NCBI RefSeq assembly: GCF_027158205.1
Contig: NZ_JAPVLU010000021.1
Location: 92,185-156,184 of the forward strand
Direction: 5' to 3'
DNA from: Streptomyces sp. H39-S7
GTDB lineage: Bacteria > Actinomycetota > Actinomycetes > Streptomycetales > Streptomycetaceae
Length of the DNA: 64,000 bases
Below are positions 34,876 to 42,185 of this stretch, in pieces. Numbering within the stretch: the stretch's first letter is position 1; each line of letters starts with the position of its first letter. A program made the translations under genes and the position numbers. The notes beneath the pieces were generated by a model. It was not told the origin of the DNA. It did no database searches and worked only from the letters and a program-made list of their open reading frames with translations.

Positions 34876-36023
34876 CCGGGCACAGGATCCTGCTGAACGA
34901 CGTGCCGGTGGAACTGTCCGAGCAGCCGCTGAAGAGCGGTGGCGAGGCCGCCGTGTACACCGTCGTCGGCAACGACGGCATCGTCGTCAAGCTCTACCGG
35001 GACGCCCCCGGACCCGAGCAGGAACGGCGACTGGCCCGGATGCTGACGATGACCCCGTTGGGCGGCCGGCCCACCGACCGCGCCCAGCCGCCGGAGCTGG
35101 CCTGGCCGACGGCACCCGCGCGCAGCCCCGGCGGGGAGTTCGTCGGCTACGCCATGAACCGGTTCGGTGAGCCCGAACACATCCGTCTGGTCGGCCTGTT
35201 CACCCGCGCTCAGCGGCTGCGGCTCTTTCCCGAACGGGTCGACTGGCGCTTCCTGCTGGGCGTCAGCTGGAACCTGGCCTTCATGACCGCCCGCATGCAC
35301 CACGAGGGCCTGGTCGTCGGGGACTTCTCCAGCAACAACGTCGTGGTGGACGCGAACGGCTTTGTCACGTTCCTGGACTGCGACTCCATCGCCTTCACCG
35401 ACCCCGGCTCGAAGGAGTACTTCCCCTGCCTGATGCAGACGGCCGACTACTGCGCCCCGGAGCGGCAGAAGGGCGGGCCGGCCACCACGGCCAGCGACGA
35501 CTTCGCACTCGCGGTGCTCGTGTACCAGTTGCTGACGGTCGGGAACCATCCCTTCGGCGGGGTGCCGCACGACAGCGACTCGCAGTCGACGGTCAAGGAC
35601 AACATCGCCGCCAGCTGCTCCTACGTGGTCCAGCCGGATCGGATCATCGTCCCGCGCGGTGTCATCGACCCCGCCGTGCTGCCCCCGGCGCTGCTGGCGC
35701 TGGCCCGCGCCGCCTTCGGCCCGGGTGTGGCGAACCCGCAGGCCCGCCCCTCCGCCGAGGACTGGCTGCGGGCGCTGGACCAGGAACGCGGCCGCGTCCG
35801 GACCTGCCCCGCCCGGCCCCGGCACACCTACAGCTCACATCTGCCCTTCTGTCCCTGGTGCGAGCGCGCCGGCCGCACCGGCCAGGACGACTTCAACGTC
35901 GTCCTGCCACCGCCTCCCCCGCTGCCCGAGGTTCCGGAGAAGACGCACGCCCTGCGCAGCTCCATCATCGTCGTGGCGCTGCTCATCGTCCTGCTGGTCG
36001 TGCTGCAGGCAGTCGTCCGGTGA
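34872..36023 (+). CDS. YegI-like protein kinase with zinc-ribbon-like motif and C-terminal membrane anchor
   Basis: A 383-residue divergent kinase. It has the glycine loop KSGGEAAVYTVV, a Lys in IVVKLYRD (about residue 38), catalytic loop VVGDFSSNNVVVD in place of HRD...N, DCDS in place of DFG, and YCAPERQKGG as the activation segment. After it comes HTYSSHLPFCPWCERAG (about 318-334), a zinc-ribbon-like CPWC with nearby His. A hydrophobic helix IIVVALLIVLLVVLQAVV ends the protein, so it is probably tail-anchored. The arrangement matches the kinase of TerY-type triads. It closes the operon. Confidence 0.88.
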   Translation: MTGHRILLNDVPVELSEQPLKSGGEAAVYTVVGNDGIVVKLYRDAPGPEQERRLARMLTMTPLGGRPTDRAQPPELAWPTAPARSPGGEFVGYAMNRFGEPEHIRLVGLFTRAQRLRLFPERVDWRFLLGVSWNLAFMTARMHHEGLVVGDFSSNNVVVDANGFVTFLDCDSIAFTDPGSKEYFPCLMQTADYCAPERQKGGPATTASDDFALAVLVYQLLTVGNHPFGGVPHDSDSQSTVKDNIAASCSYVVQPDRIIVPRGVIDPAVLPPALLALARAAFGPGVANPQARPSAEDWLRALDQERGRVRTCPARPRHTYSSHLPFCPWCERAGRTGQDDFNVVLPPPPPLPEVPEKTHALRSSIIVVALLIVLLVVLQAVVR

Positions 36024-36111
36024 CGTCGTGATGTGATGTGGCACGGCAGTGGGCCCGCGGGAGCGGGGCCGGACGGTCGCTGCCGTGTTGATCGCGATGC
36101 AGGGAGAGCCG

Positions 36112-36441
36112 ATGGCAAGCCGGGTCCACCAACCGATGGAAGACGGGGAGTTCGACTTCATCCTCGCAAAGGCCGACGGGCCGGTGCTGGCGTACTTCTG
36201 GGGGATCTGGTCCGAACCGTGCAAGGAGCTGGACCCCGTCGTGCGCGAGATCGCCGCCGCTTACGGGGACCGCGTCACCACCGTGAGGACCGACATCACC
36301 CGCTGCCCCGCGGCCACCAAGCGCTACGGCGTGACCGGCGCGCCCACCTTCCTCCTGCTCGTGCGGGGAGAGGTGACGGCGACCGCGGACGGAGCGTTGG
36401 AACGCGAGGAAGTCGAGGCGTTCCTGGACGCACACCTCTGA
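36112..36441 (+). CDS. Thioredoxin-fold protein with SxxC active site
   Basis: A 109-residue thioredoxin-fold protein. The strand PVLAYFWGIW leads to WSEPCKELDP, where thioredoxins have WCGPCK, so the first Cys is Ser and only the second remains. The cis-Pro motif GAPTFLLL and C-terminal helix VEAFLDAHL are normal. Without the nucleophilic Cys it cannot do standard disulfide exchange; it may bind or trap partners, or act as a monothiol protein. It follows the kinase operon after 88 bp and could be co-transcribed. ATG 36112 was chosen for AGGGAGA before it. Confidence 0.83.
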   Translation: MASRVHQPMEDGEFDFILAKADGPVLAYFWGIWSEPCKELDPVVREIAAAYGDRVTTVRTDITRCPAATKRYGVTGAPTFLLLVRGEVTATADGALEREEVEAFLDAHL

Positions 36442-36454
36442 GCGCCGAGGGCGT

Positions 36455-36494
36455 CCCGTCCGCCCGGCACGCGCAGCGCGACCGGGCGGACGGG
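36455..36494. terminator. Bidirectional terminator between thioredoxin-like and repeat-protein genes
   Basis: A 13-bp perfect stem (36455-36467 with 36482-36494) with a 14-nt loop lies between two convergent genes. Confidence 0.8.
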
Positions 36495-36503
36495 GAGGTC
36501 GGA

Positions 36504-37604
36504 CTACTGCTGGCGACGGCGCCGGGCCGCCACCACGAAGACACCGCCGGCGACGAGGCTGACCGCCGCGGCGATCTCGAGGCCCAGTTCGTTGCCGCCC
36601 AGACCCGTCTCGGCGAGCCCACCGGTGGTGTTCCCGGTGCTGCCGCCGTGCGTGCCACCGGTGCTGCCACCGGTCGTTCCTCCGGTCGTGCCACCAGTCG
36701 TCCCACCGTGCGTCCCGCCGGTCGTTCCACCGTGCGTGCCACCGGTCGTACCGCCCGTGGACGTGCTGCCACCGGTCGTTCCACCCGTGCTGGTGGTCCC
36801 GCCCGTGGACGTGGTTCCGCCGGTGGTTCCGCCATGGGTACCGCCGGTCGTACCACCCGTGGACGTCGTGCCGCCGGTGGTTCCGCCATGGGTTCCGCCG
36901 GTCGTACCGCCGTGCGTCCCACCGGTGGTGCCGCCGTGAGTACCACCGGTCGTCCCACCGGTGGTGCCGCCATGAGTACCGCCGGTCGTCCCACCGTGCG
37001 TCCCACCGGTGGTGCCGCCATGGGTTCCGCCGGTCGTCCCACCGTGCGTCCCACCGGTGGTGCCGCCATGAGTACCGCCGGTCGTCCCACCGTGCGTCCC
37101 GCCAGTGGTGCCGCCGTTGGACGTGCTGCCACCGGTCGTTCCGCCGTAGCCCCCGCCGGACGACCCGCCCGTGTCGCTACCGCCGGTGGACGAGGAACCG
37201 CCGTGCGTACCGCCGGTGGTGCCACCGTGGGAGCCACCCGTGGATCCGCCGTGGGACCCGCCGGACCCGCCCGTGGTGCTGCCGTAGCCGCCGGTCGTCG
37301 AGCCGGCGGTGCTGTGGCCGCCGGTGGTGCTGCCGTAGCCTCCCTGGCCGTGCCCGGCCTGGTGGCTGTCACCGGCGTGCCCCGCCGAACCGCACGGGCC
37401 GCGGCCGCAGTCCTTCCAGATGCTCCAGTCGCTCCACTGCCTCCAGTCGGTCCAGTCGGTGTCGCCGTGGCCGAGGTGGGGGCGTGTGCTGCTGTGCCCG
37501 GGGGAACCGGAGTCGGTGACCAGGGGCACGGCGATGGCCATGGTGGGGGCCATCGCCGCTGCGGCAGTGAGACCCAGGAGGAGGGCACTTCGAATCTTCT
37601 GCAT
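36504..37604 (-). CDS. Sortase-anchored glycine/threonine/histidine-rich repeat surface protein
   Basis: A 366-residue exported protein. The signal peptide is SALLLGLTAAAAMAPTMAIA (residues 6-25). A Trp-rich piece (DTDWTDWRQWSDWSIW) with two cysteines follows, then a long region of GGTHGGTT-type repeats (about 95-325). The C terminus is a class E sorting signal: LAETG (about residue 331), a hydrophobic helix and RRRRQQ. A sortase would cut after Thr and fix the protein to the peptidoglycan. The repeat region is likely a flexible, hydrophilic stalk; the His residues might bind metal ions. It may belong to the spore or hyphal surface; the nearby rodlin fits this. Confidence 0.85.
   Translation of the reverse strand: MQKIRSALLLGLTAAAAMAPTMAIAVPLVTDSGSPGHSSTRPHLGHGDTDWTDWRQWSDWSIWKDCGRGPCGSAGHAGDSHQAGHGQGGYGSTTGGHSTAGSTTGGYGSTTGGSGGSHGGSTGGSHGGTTGGTHGGSSSTGGSDTGGSSGGGYGGTTGGSTSNGGTTGGTHGGTTGGTHGGTTGGTHGGTTGGTHGGTTGGTHGGTTGGTHGGTTGGTTGGTHGGTTGGTHGGTTGGTHGGTTGGTTSTGGTTGGTHGGTTGGTTSTGGTTSTGGTTGGSTSTGGTTGGTHGGTTGGTHGGTTGGTTGGTTGGSTGGTHGGSTGNTTGGLAETGLGGNELGLEIAAAVSLVAGGVFVVAARRRRQQ
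36636..37215 (-). repeat. Coding tandem repeat (GGTHGGTT units, 24 bp)
   Basis: The most regular part repeats a 24-bp unit encoding GGTHGGTT with silent third-base variation, broken by GGTTSTGGTT and GGSTSNGG variants. The unit length is a multiple of three, so slippage can change the protein length without shifting the frame. It is not a CRISPR array: there are no spacers. Confidence 0.8.
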
Positions 37605-37897
37605 GCCAGACCTTTACTGTCGTGCGGTACGGGCTTCGGCGTGGGACGGCTCATTGATACGAGCCGTCGAGCGGGCAACGTTCCACCGGCACACACACTC
37701 GGACCGCCCAAGGAACAAGGCGCACCCGCATGCAGGCACATTTCACCCATACAGGTCAGCGTTCATGACATTCGACGAACTCGCGGACGCCTCCCGCCGA
37801 CACGTCCGAGGGGGCACTCCCGCCCCGGAACGCCCGGGCGGCCGGATGCTGCTCCCTACCTCTGTGCAGGGCGCGGAATCTGCGACAGGCTGGTCCC

Positions 37898-38275
37898 ATG
37901 AACTCTGCCAGACATGCCAGGGAACGGCTGATGAGCTGGCCTGGTCTCACCGGTGGCCGGGCCAGTTGCGGCAGCGAGTACTGCGTGCGCACAGGTGTCC
38001 AGGAGATAGTCCATTTCCACAGCGACCAGGAAGCGGACGTGCACCTGTCCCGCACCATGGTCGCCAAACTGCTGCCGGCCCTGAGCGAGTCCACCGCACT
38101 GCGAATGCGCGACGGCTCGGGCTGGGTGACCGTGCGGCTCGACTGCGGCACCGACATCGATCTGCTGATCACCCTGGTCAGCGCCGCGCTCCAGGCCGGC
38201 CCGGCCGTCGCGGAGGAAGAGATCTCGGGACTCGCCGCCGACCTCTGCACGCATCAACGTCAATACGCTGCCTGA
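37898..38275 (+). CDS. Luciferase-family (DUF5519-like) protein
   Basis: A 125-residue protein. The N-terminal ARERLMSWPGLTGGRASCG and central QEIVHFHSDQEADVHLS, then SGWVTVRLDCGTDIDLLITLVS, match the small actinobacterial proteins named luciferase family. They have no proven light-emitting role. No signal peptide or membrane helix is seen. The ATG at 37898 keeps the conserved RERL...WPGL segment; ATG 37931 is an alternative. It is upstream of the rodlin gene but separated by a strong terminator, so it is transcribed on its own. Confidence 0.72.
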   Translation: MNSARHARERLMSWPGLTGGRASCGSEYCVRTGVQEIVHFHSDQEADVHLSRTMVAKLLPALSESTALRMRDGSGWVTVRLDCGTDIDLLITLVSAALQAGPAVAEEEISGLAADLCTHQRQYAA

Positions 38276-38297
38276 CCTCTCCGCCGAAACCCCCCGA

Positions 38298-38342
38298 GGC
38301 CCCCGCGACGCGAACTCCACGTCACGGGGGCCGATTTTGTCT
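38298..38342 (+). terminator. Terminator between luciferase-family and rodlin genes
   Basis: GGCCCCCG (38298-38305) pairs with CGGGGGCC (38335-38342). The stem continues inwards with GACG/CGTC, and GATTTTG follows. It is a good rho-independent terminator. Confidence 0.8.
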
Positions 38343-38439
38343 GCCTCCATACGGGTGAAGCCCCATAACCAAATCTGCGCCAGAGAGTTGATCAGACCGA
38401 CCCGGTACCAGGTCAATTTCGCACAAAAAGGATTTTGTC

Positions 38440-38850
38440 ATGATGAAGAAGTTCCTCGCCACGGCGGCCGTCGCAGTGTCCGTCATCGGCGTCTCCGGCG
38501 CGGTGGCCGCGCCGGCGATGGCGATCGGCGACTCGGGCGGCGCCAGCACCACGAACGGCAACGGGTCCGAGCAGTCGTACGGCAACACCTACACGAGCGG
38601 CTACATGAGCCCCTCGTTCGGCCTTGTCCAGGGCTCGCTCAACAAGCCCTGCATCGGCCTCCCGGCGAAGGCGAACGTCGGTTCGCTCATCGGCCTCATC
38701 CCGATCTCGGTCCAGGACATCAACGTCCTGTCCTCGCCGCAGAACCAGCAGTGCACCGAGAACTCCTCGCAGATCAAGGGCGACGAGCCGCTGTCGCACA
38801 TCCTGGACCAGATCCCGGTCCTCTCCGGCAACGGCGCGGGCAACCACTGA
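38440..38850 (+). CDS. rdlA: Rodlin
   Basis: A 136-residue secreted protein. The signal peptide runs from KKFLATAAVAVSVIGVSGAVAAPAMA (start to about residue 28). The mature region has QSYGNTYTSGYMSPSFGLVQ, then VQGSLNKPCIGLPAKANVGS, VQDINVLSSPQNQQC and KGDEPLSHIL, ending VLSGNGAGNH. These are the rodlin family motifs of RdlA/RdlB. Rodlins arrange chaplin fibres into the rodlet layer on aerial hyphae and spores and have two conserved cysteines, both present. Only one copy is seen here, whereas Streptomyces coelicolor has a divergent pair; A or B cannot be decided. AAAGGA lies before the ATG at 38440, with a second ATG one codon later. Confidence 0.93.
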   Translation: MMKKFLATAAVAVSVIGVSGAVAAPAMAIGDSGGASTTNGNGSEQSYGNTYTSGYMSPSFGLVQGSLNKPCIGLPAKANVGSLIGLIPISVQDINVLSSPQNQQCTENSSQIKGDEPLSHILDQIPVLSGNGAGNH

Positions 38851-38872
38851 CCCGCAACACCGCTCGAACGTT

Positions 38873-38900
38873 CTGGCCGCCGGTGACCACCGGCGGCCAG
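38873..38900 (+). terminator. Terminator after rodlin
   Basis: A 13-bp perfect arm (38873-38885 with 38888-38900) is closed by AC; in practice an 11-bp stem with a 6-nt loop. Confidence 0.8.
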
Positions 38901-39011
38901 TGCCGTTCTCCGGCCCACGCCGCCCCGCACCGCCGCTGGATTTCATGCCCGATAGAAACCATTTCGTGACAAAAAAGCTTATTCTACCCATACAGCCTAT
39001 TGAGGAGCACA

Positions 39012-39037
39012 ATGGACTCGCGGTAGATACCGCGAGT
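39012..39037 (+). promoter_or_regulatory. Micro-ORF and hairpin in the SPW gene leader
   Basis: GAGGAG (39003-39008) is followed by ATG GAC TCG CGG TAG (39012-39026). A 10-bp stem ACTCGCGGTA/TACCGCGAGT (39016-39025 with 39028-39037) overlaps it. It is 38 bases before the SPW-protein start, so it could affect its translation. No experimental basis exists. Confidence 0.4.
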
Positions 39038-39074
39038 GCGGTCCGACTTGCACGAGCCGAAGGAGGCGAGTCGT

Positions 39075-39515
39075 ATGGCCGACGTGTCACACCGCTCAGG
39101 GGATATCGGAGCGCATCCGGATGTATCGGAGATGCGTGACCGCTATGCCCGCGTTCTCGGAGGCCGGGGAATCGTAGGAGTCGACGGACTGCTGCTCCTG
39201 GCCGGACTGTACGCGGCCATCTCGCCCTGGACGGTGCACTTCGCGCCCACGTTCCCGCAGCTGGCACAGAACAACCTGATCATGGGCATCGCGGTCGCCG
39301 TGGTGGCGCTGGTCCTGAACATGGCCCCGGAGCGCATGCAGGGTCTGAGCATGGCCTGCGCGGTGATCGGCGCCTGGCTGATCGTCTCCCCCTGGGTGGT
39401 CGTCCGTCACCCCGACACCGGCGCGATGTGGAACAACATCATCACCGGTGCCGTCATCTGCCTGCTCGGCCTCGCGGCGGCAGGAATGATGATGAGGAAC
39501 AAGAGAGAGGCCTGA
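39075..39515 (+). CDS. SPW repeat membrane protein
   Basis: A 146-residue membrane protein with four predicted helices and the SPW signature twice: AAISPWTVHF and LIVSPWVVV. The first helix is GVDGLLLLAGLYA (about residues 38-50). Proteins of this family occur in actinobacteria and their role is unknown. ATG 39075 has AAGGAGG (39060-39066) at ideal spacing. The leader carries a hairpin and a four-codon micro-ORF. No partner gene is in an obvious operon. Confidence 0.87.
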   Translation: MADVSHRSGDIGAHPDVSEMRDRYARVLGGRGIVGVDGLLLLAGLYAAISPWTVHFAPTFPQLAQNNLIMGIAVAVVALVLNMAPERMQGLSMACAVIGAWLIVSPWVVVRHPDTGAMWNNIITGAVICLLGLAAAGMMMRNKREA

Positions 39516-39647
39516 CGCCGGACCACATCCGGCACAGGCAGGTACCGATGGTCGCCCCGGGGACCGGCGAAAGCCGAGGGGCGGCCATCCGCGCATTGCG
39601 GGCACCCGGACTTCGTGAGTTGATGCAATCAGGAGGTGCCGCCCGCC

Positions 39648-40163
39648 ATGACCGCATCGAACCAGGACCACGCGTCGCAGAACCGCCCGTCGAAGGACCG
39701 CCCCCACGGACCGCACGAGATCCTCCAGCACGGGGCGGAATTCGACGCCGACGCCGCGAAGCGCCGGCACGACGACGTACAGGCGCACGAGACCCACACC
39801 GCCGCGACGGACGCCCTCATCGCGCGCAGCCGCGCCCTGCGGGCCACGCTGCAGGAGCTGCACCGGGTCCCCTCGGGCGCCCCGGACGGTCTGCTCGCGT
39901 TCCGCCAGGCGTTCCAGGAGCACTACGCGGCGAAGCAGGCGACCGTCCATCCACTCCTTGAGCGGCAGGACAAGGCCTCCGTGGCGGTGGTGCGCGACCG
40001 CGAGGACGGCGCCCAGCTCCTGCGGCGCCTGGACGACGTCATCGCCGGCAAGGTCGCCGTCGAGGGCATGACGCTCACCACGCAGCTCGTGCTCGGCGAG
40101 GTCGACCAGTACCTCCTGCACGAGGAGCGCGACCTCGTTCCGTGGATGCAGCGCAGTCTCTGA
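39648..40163 (+). CDS. Hemerythrin HHE-domain protein
   Basis: A 171-residue helical protein. Iron-ligand-like residues are spread as in HHE domains: RRHDDVQAHETHTAATDAL, FQEHYAAKQATVHPLLE and YLLHEERDLVPWM. Such proteins bind a di-iron site for oxygen or redox sensing, often in stress response. The first 30 residues are polar and perhaps disordered. AGGAGG at 39631-39636 lies 11 bases before the ATG at 39648; the GTG at 39636 overlaps this site and was not chosen. Confidence 0.78.
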   Translation: MTASNQDHASQNRPSKDRPHGPHEILQHGAEFDADAAKRRHDDVQAHETHTAATDALIARSRALRATLQELHRVPSGAPDGLLAFRQAFQEHYAAKQATVHPLLERQDKASVAVVRDREDGAQLLRRLDDVIAGKVAVEGMTLTTQLVLGEVDQYLLHEERDLVPWMQRSL

Positions 40164-40260
40164 CGCGTCGGCAGTGACCGATGAGTTCCGCGGCTGCACG
40201 CCGTCTACCCTTCGTCGCGACGTACGCGGACAGCCGGCACGCGCCGAAGGAGACACCCCC

Positions 40261-40866
40261 ATGACAGCACGGACAGCACTGACAGCGATGCTCGACCTCG
40301 ATCCCGCGGTCCGGCGGCTGGCGGACCTGCTGAGCGCCATCCCCGACGAACGGCTCACGGCGCCGACACCGTGTTCCCAGTACACCCTGGGCGACCTGCT
40401 CGACCACGTCGGCGGGCTCTCCCTCGCCTTCACCAACGCCGCCCGGAAGGTGGGCGAGAACCCTCCGGCACCCCCCGGCGACGCCTCCCGGCTGGACGCG
40501 GACTGGCGCACCCGCATCCCCGAGCAGCTCAGCGGCCTCGCCGAGGCCTGGCGCGACCCCGCCGCATGGGAGGGGATGACGGAGGTCGGCGGCGTCACGA
40601 TGCCCGCGGGCATGATCGGCAGGGTGGCGCTCAACGAACTGACCGTGCACGGCTGGGACATCGCCCGCGCCACCGGTCAGCCGTTCACCGCCGACATCCG
40701 AACCCTGGAGGGCTGCCGCGATTTCGTGGAGCCCATGGCCGCGCCGGGCCAGGGCCCCGCCCGCCAGGGTGTGTTCGGCACGCCGGTCGACATTTCCCCC
40801 GACGCCCCGCTCCTCGACCGTGTCGTCGCCATGACGGGACGTGACCCGGCCTGGGTCGCCGCCTGA
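40261..40866 (+). CDS. TIGR03086 family metal-binding (maleylpyruvate isomerase-like) protein
   Basis: A 201-residue DinB-like four-helix protein. It has TPCSQYTLGDLLDHVGGLSLAF (metal-binding His) and the second pair in ELTVHGWDIARATGQP. This is the N-terminal domain of mycothiol-dependent maleylpyruvate isomerase, found alone in the TIGR03086 group. It may act on mycothiol conjugates, but the reaction is not known for most members. AAGGAGA precedes the ATG. It is followed, without terminator, by a TetR gene. Confidence 0.83.
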   Translation: MTARTALTAMLDLDPAVRRLADLLSAIPDERLTAPTPCSQYTLGDLLDHVGGLSLAFTNAARKVGENPPAPPGDASRLDADWRTRIPEQLSGLAEAWRDPAAWEGMTEVGGVTMPAGMIGRVALNELTVHGWDIARATGQPFTADIRTLEGCRDFVEPMAAPGQGPARQGVFGTPVDISPDAPLLDRVVAMTGRDPAWVAA

Positions 40867-40943
40867 GCGGTGGCGTCAGCGGGCGGCTCGTACGGCGCCG
40901 GGACGTGTGAGCGGGATCGGGCATCGCCGCCGACCTTTTATTT

Positions 40944-40957
40944 ACGGATCGACCCGT
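40944..40957. promoter_or_regulatory. TetR operator-like palindrome
   Basis: ACGGATCGACCCGT (40944-40957) is a 14-bp palindrome around TCGA with 6 of 7 pairs, directly before the tetR start at 40976. This suits autoregulation. Confidence 0.5.
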
Positions 40958-40975
40958 TTCGTTTATGGTGAGGCC

Positions 40976-41551
40976 ATGAACCGAGGGCGTCCGCGGGACG
41001 GCAGAGTCGACGAAGCGATCAGCGACGCGGTACGCGACATCCTGGACGACGTCGGATACCAGCAGTTGAGCATCGACCGCGTCGCCGCCCGCGCGGGGGT
41101 CGGGAAGGCGGGCATCTACCGGCGGTGGCGGTCCAAGGCCGAGATGGTGTTCGTCGCCGTCGTGCACGGGACGGAGATCGCCGCGCCCCCCGACCTCGGC
41201 GGCCTGCGGGCCGATCTGACCGCTCTCGTCGAGCACATCGTCGTGCTGCTGTCCGCGCCGCACGCGCGCCAAGCGCTGCCGGGCCTCATCGCCGACATCG
41301 CCGCCGACCCCGGGTTGGCGACCCGCTTCGCCGCCACGTTCATCGATCGCCAACAGGACGTGCTGGCCCGGATCCTCGAACGGGCCGCCGCCCGGGGTGA
41401 GATCCGCAGCGGGTCGGATCCGGTGCTGGTGCACGCGCAACTGCTCGGCACGGTCTTCGTCCACCTCTTCATGCTCGGCGGCGCACCGCCGTCGGACCTG
41501 CCCCGGCGGCTGGCCGACGCGGTGGCCGCCGGGCTCGACACTCCGGAGTGA
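40976..41551 (+). CDS. TetR family transcriptional regulator
   Basis: A 191-residue regulator. The helix-turn-helix is LSIDRVAARAGVGKAGIYRRW (about residues 29-50), after GRPRDGRVDEAISDAVRDIL. The C-terminal domain has FAATFIDRQQDVLARILERAAARGEI, the TetR_C_6/TetR_C_33-like pattern. GGTGAGG precedes the ATG at 40976. The next two genes (SRPBCC protein, then MFS exporter) are on the same strand with short gaps, so this is a local regulator of a drug or metabolite cassette. The operator-like dyad is upstream. Confidence 0.87.
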   Translation: MNRGRPRDGRVDEAISDAVRDILDDVGYQQLSIDRVAARAGVGKAGIYRRWRSKAEMVFVAVVHGTEIAAPPDLGGLRADLTALVEHIVVLLSAPHARQALPGLIADIAADPGLATRFAATFIDRQQDVLARILERAAARGEIRSGSDPVLVHAQLLGTVFVHLFMLGGAPPSDLPRRLADAVAAGLDTPE

Positions 41552-41555
41552 CCCG

Positions 41556-42104
41556 ATGGAACTCGACCGCGTGCTTCCCGCCCACGACTTCCGCTCCTGC
41601 TTCACCCGGCGCATCGCGGCGGATCCGCCCACCGTGTGGAAGGCGCTGTGCGAACTGTCCAGCGCGGAACTCCCGCTCTCGCGCCGGCTGATGCTGCTGC
41701 GGTCAGGAGGCCGGAGCCGGCTCGACGGCCCACTGCTCGACAGCTTCCCGACGCCCACCCTCGTCACCGTGGAGGGAGAGGAGATAGTCAAGGGTAAAGT
41801 CGCCAAGTTCTGGCGGCTGCGGCCCCGGCCCGCACCGATCGAGCCGGGCGATGCCGCCGCCTTCACCGGGTTCTCGGAACCGGGCTGGGCCAAGGCGGCC
41901 ATGAGCCTGCGGGTGGCACCCGACGGCGATGCCACCATCGTCTCCTTCGAGACCCGGGTGCAGTGCACCGACGCCCGCTCGCGACGCGTCTTCCGCGCCT
42001 ACTGGCTGCTCATCCGGCTGGGCGGGGCCGCGTTCATCCGCGTCGAGGTGCTCGGCGCCCTGGTGCGGCGGGCCGAGCGCGCCGCCGCCGGAACCCCCGG
42101 CTGA
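41556..42104 (+). CDS. SRPBCC-superfamily-like protein
   Basis: A 182-residue protein. It has the START/SRPBCC pattern: strands RSCFTRRIAADPPTVWKAL, then a central TPTLVTVEGEEIVKGKVAKFWR and VAPDGDATIVSFETRVQCTD with a long C-terminal helix YWLLIRLGGAAFIRVEVLGAL. SRPBCC proteins bind hydrophobic ligands in a deep pocket. Its position 4 bp after the TetR stop, followed by an exporter, suggests a small-molecule stress module. Domain assignment is moderate: no diagnostic residues exist. Confidence 0.7.
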   Translation: MELDRVLPAHDFRSCFTRRIAADPPTVWKALCELSSAELPLSRRLMLLRSGGRSRLDGPLLDSFPTPTLVTVEGEEIVKGKVAKFWRLRPRPAPIEPGDAAAFTGFSEPGWAKAAMSLRVAPDGDATIVSFETRVQCTDARSRRVFRAYWLLIRLGGAAFIRVEVLGALVRRAERAAAGTPG

Positions 42105-42185
42105 TCCACGTCGCTCCGGTTGCACGCCCACGGTGAGGTCGAAATCCCGCCGGATCGCGGCGGACGGCGAGGGTTGTATGGGCGC

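Noticed and set aside
36636..37215. CRISPR-like periodicity
   Set aside because: The 24-bp units are contiguous, coding, and have no unique spacers.
36033..37901. Plus-strand 622-codon frame and VPPVVPP-type frame over the repeat region
   Set aside because: They arise from the tandem repeats on the other strand. Only the minus frame has a signal peptide and LAETG anchor.
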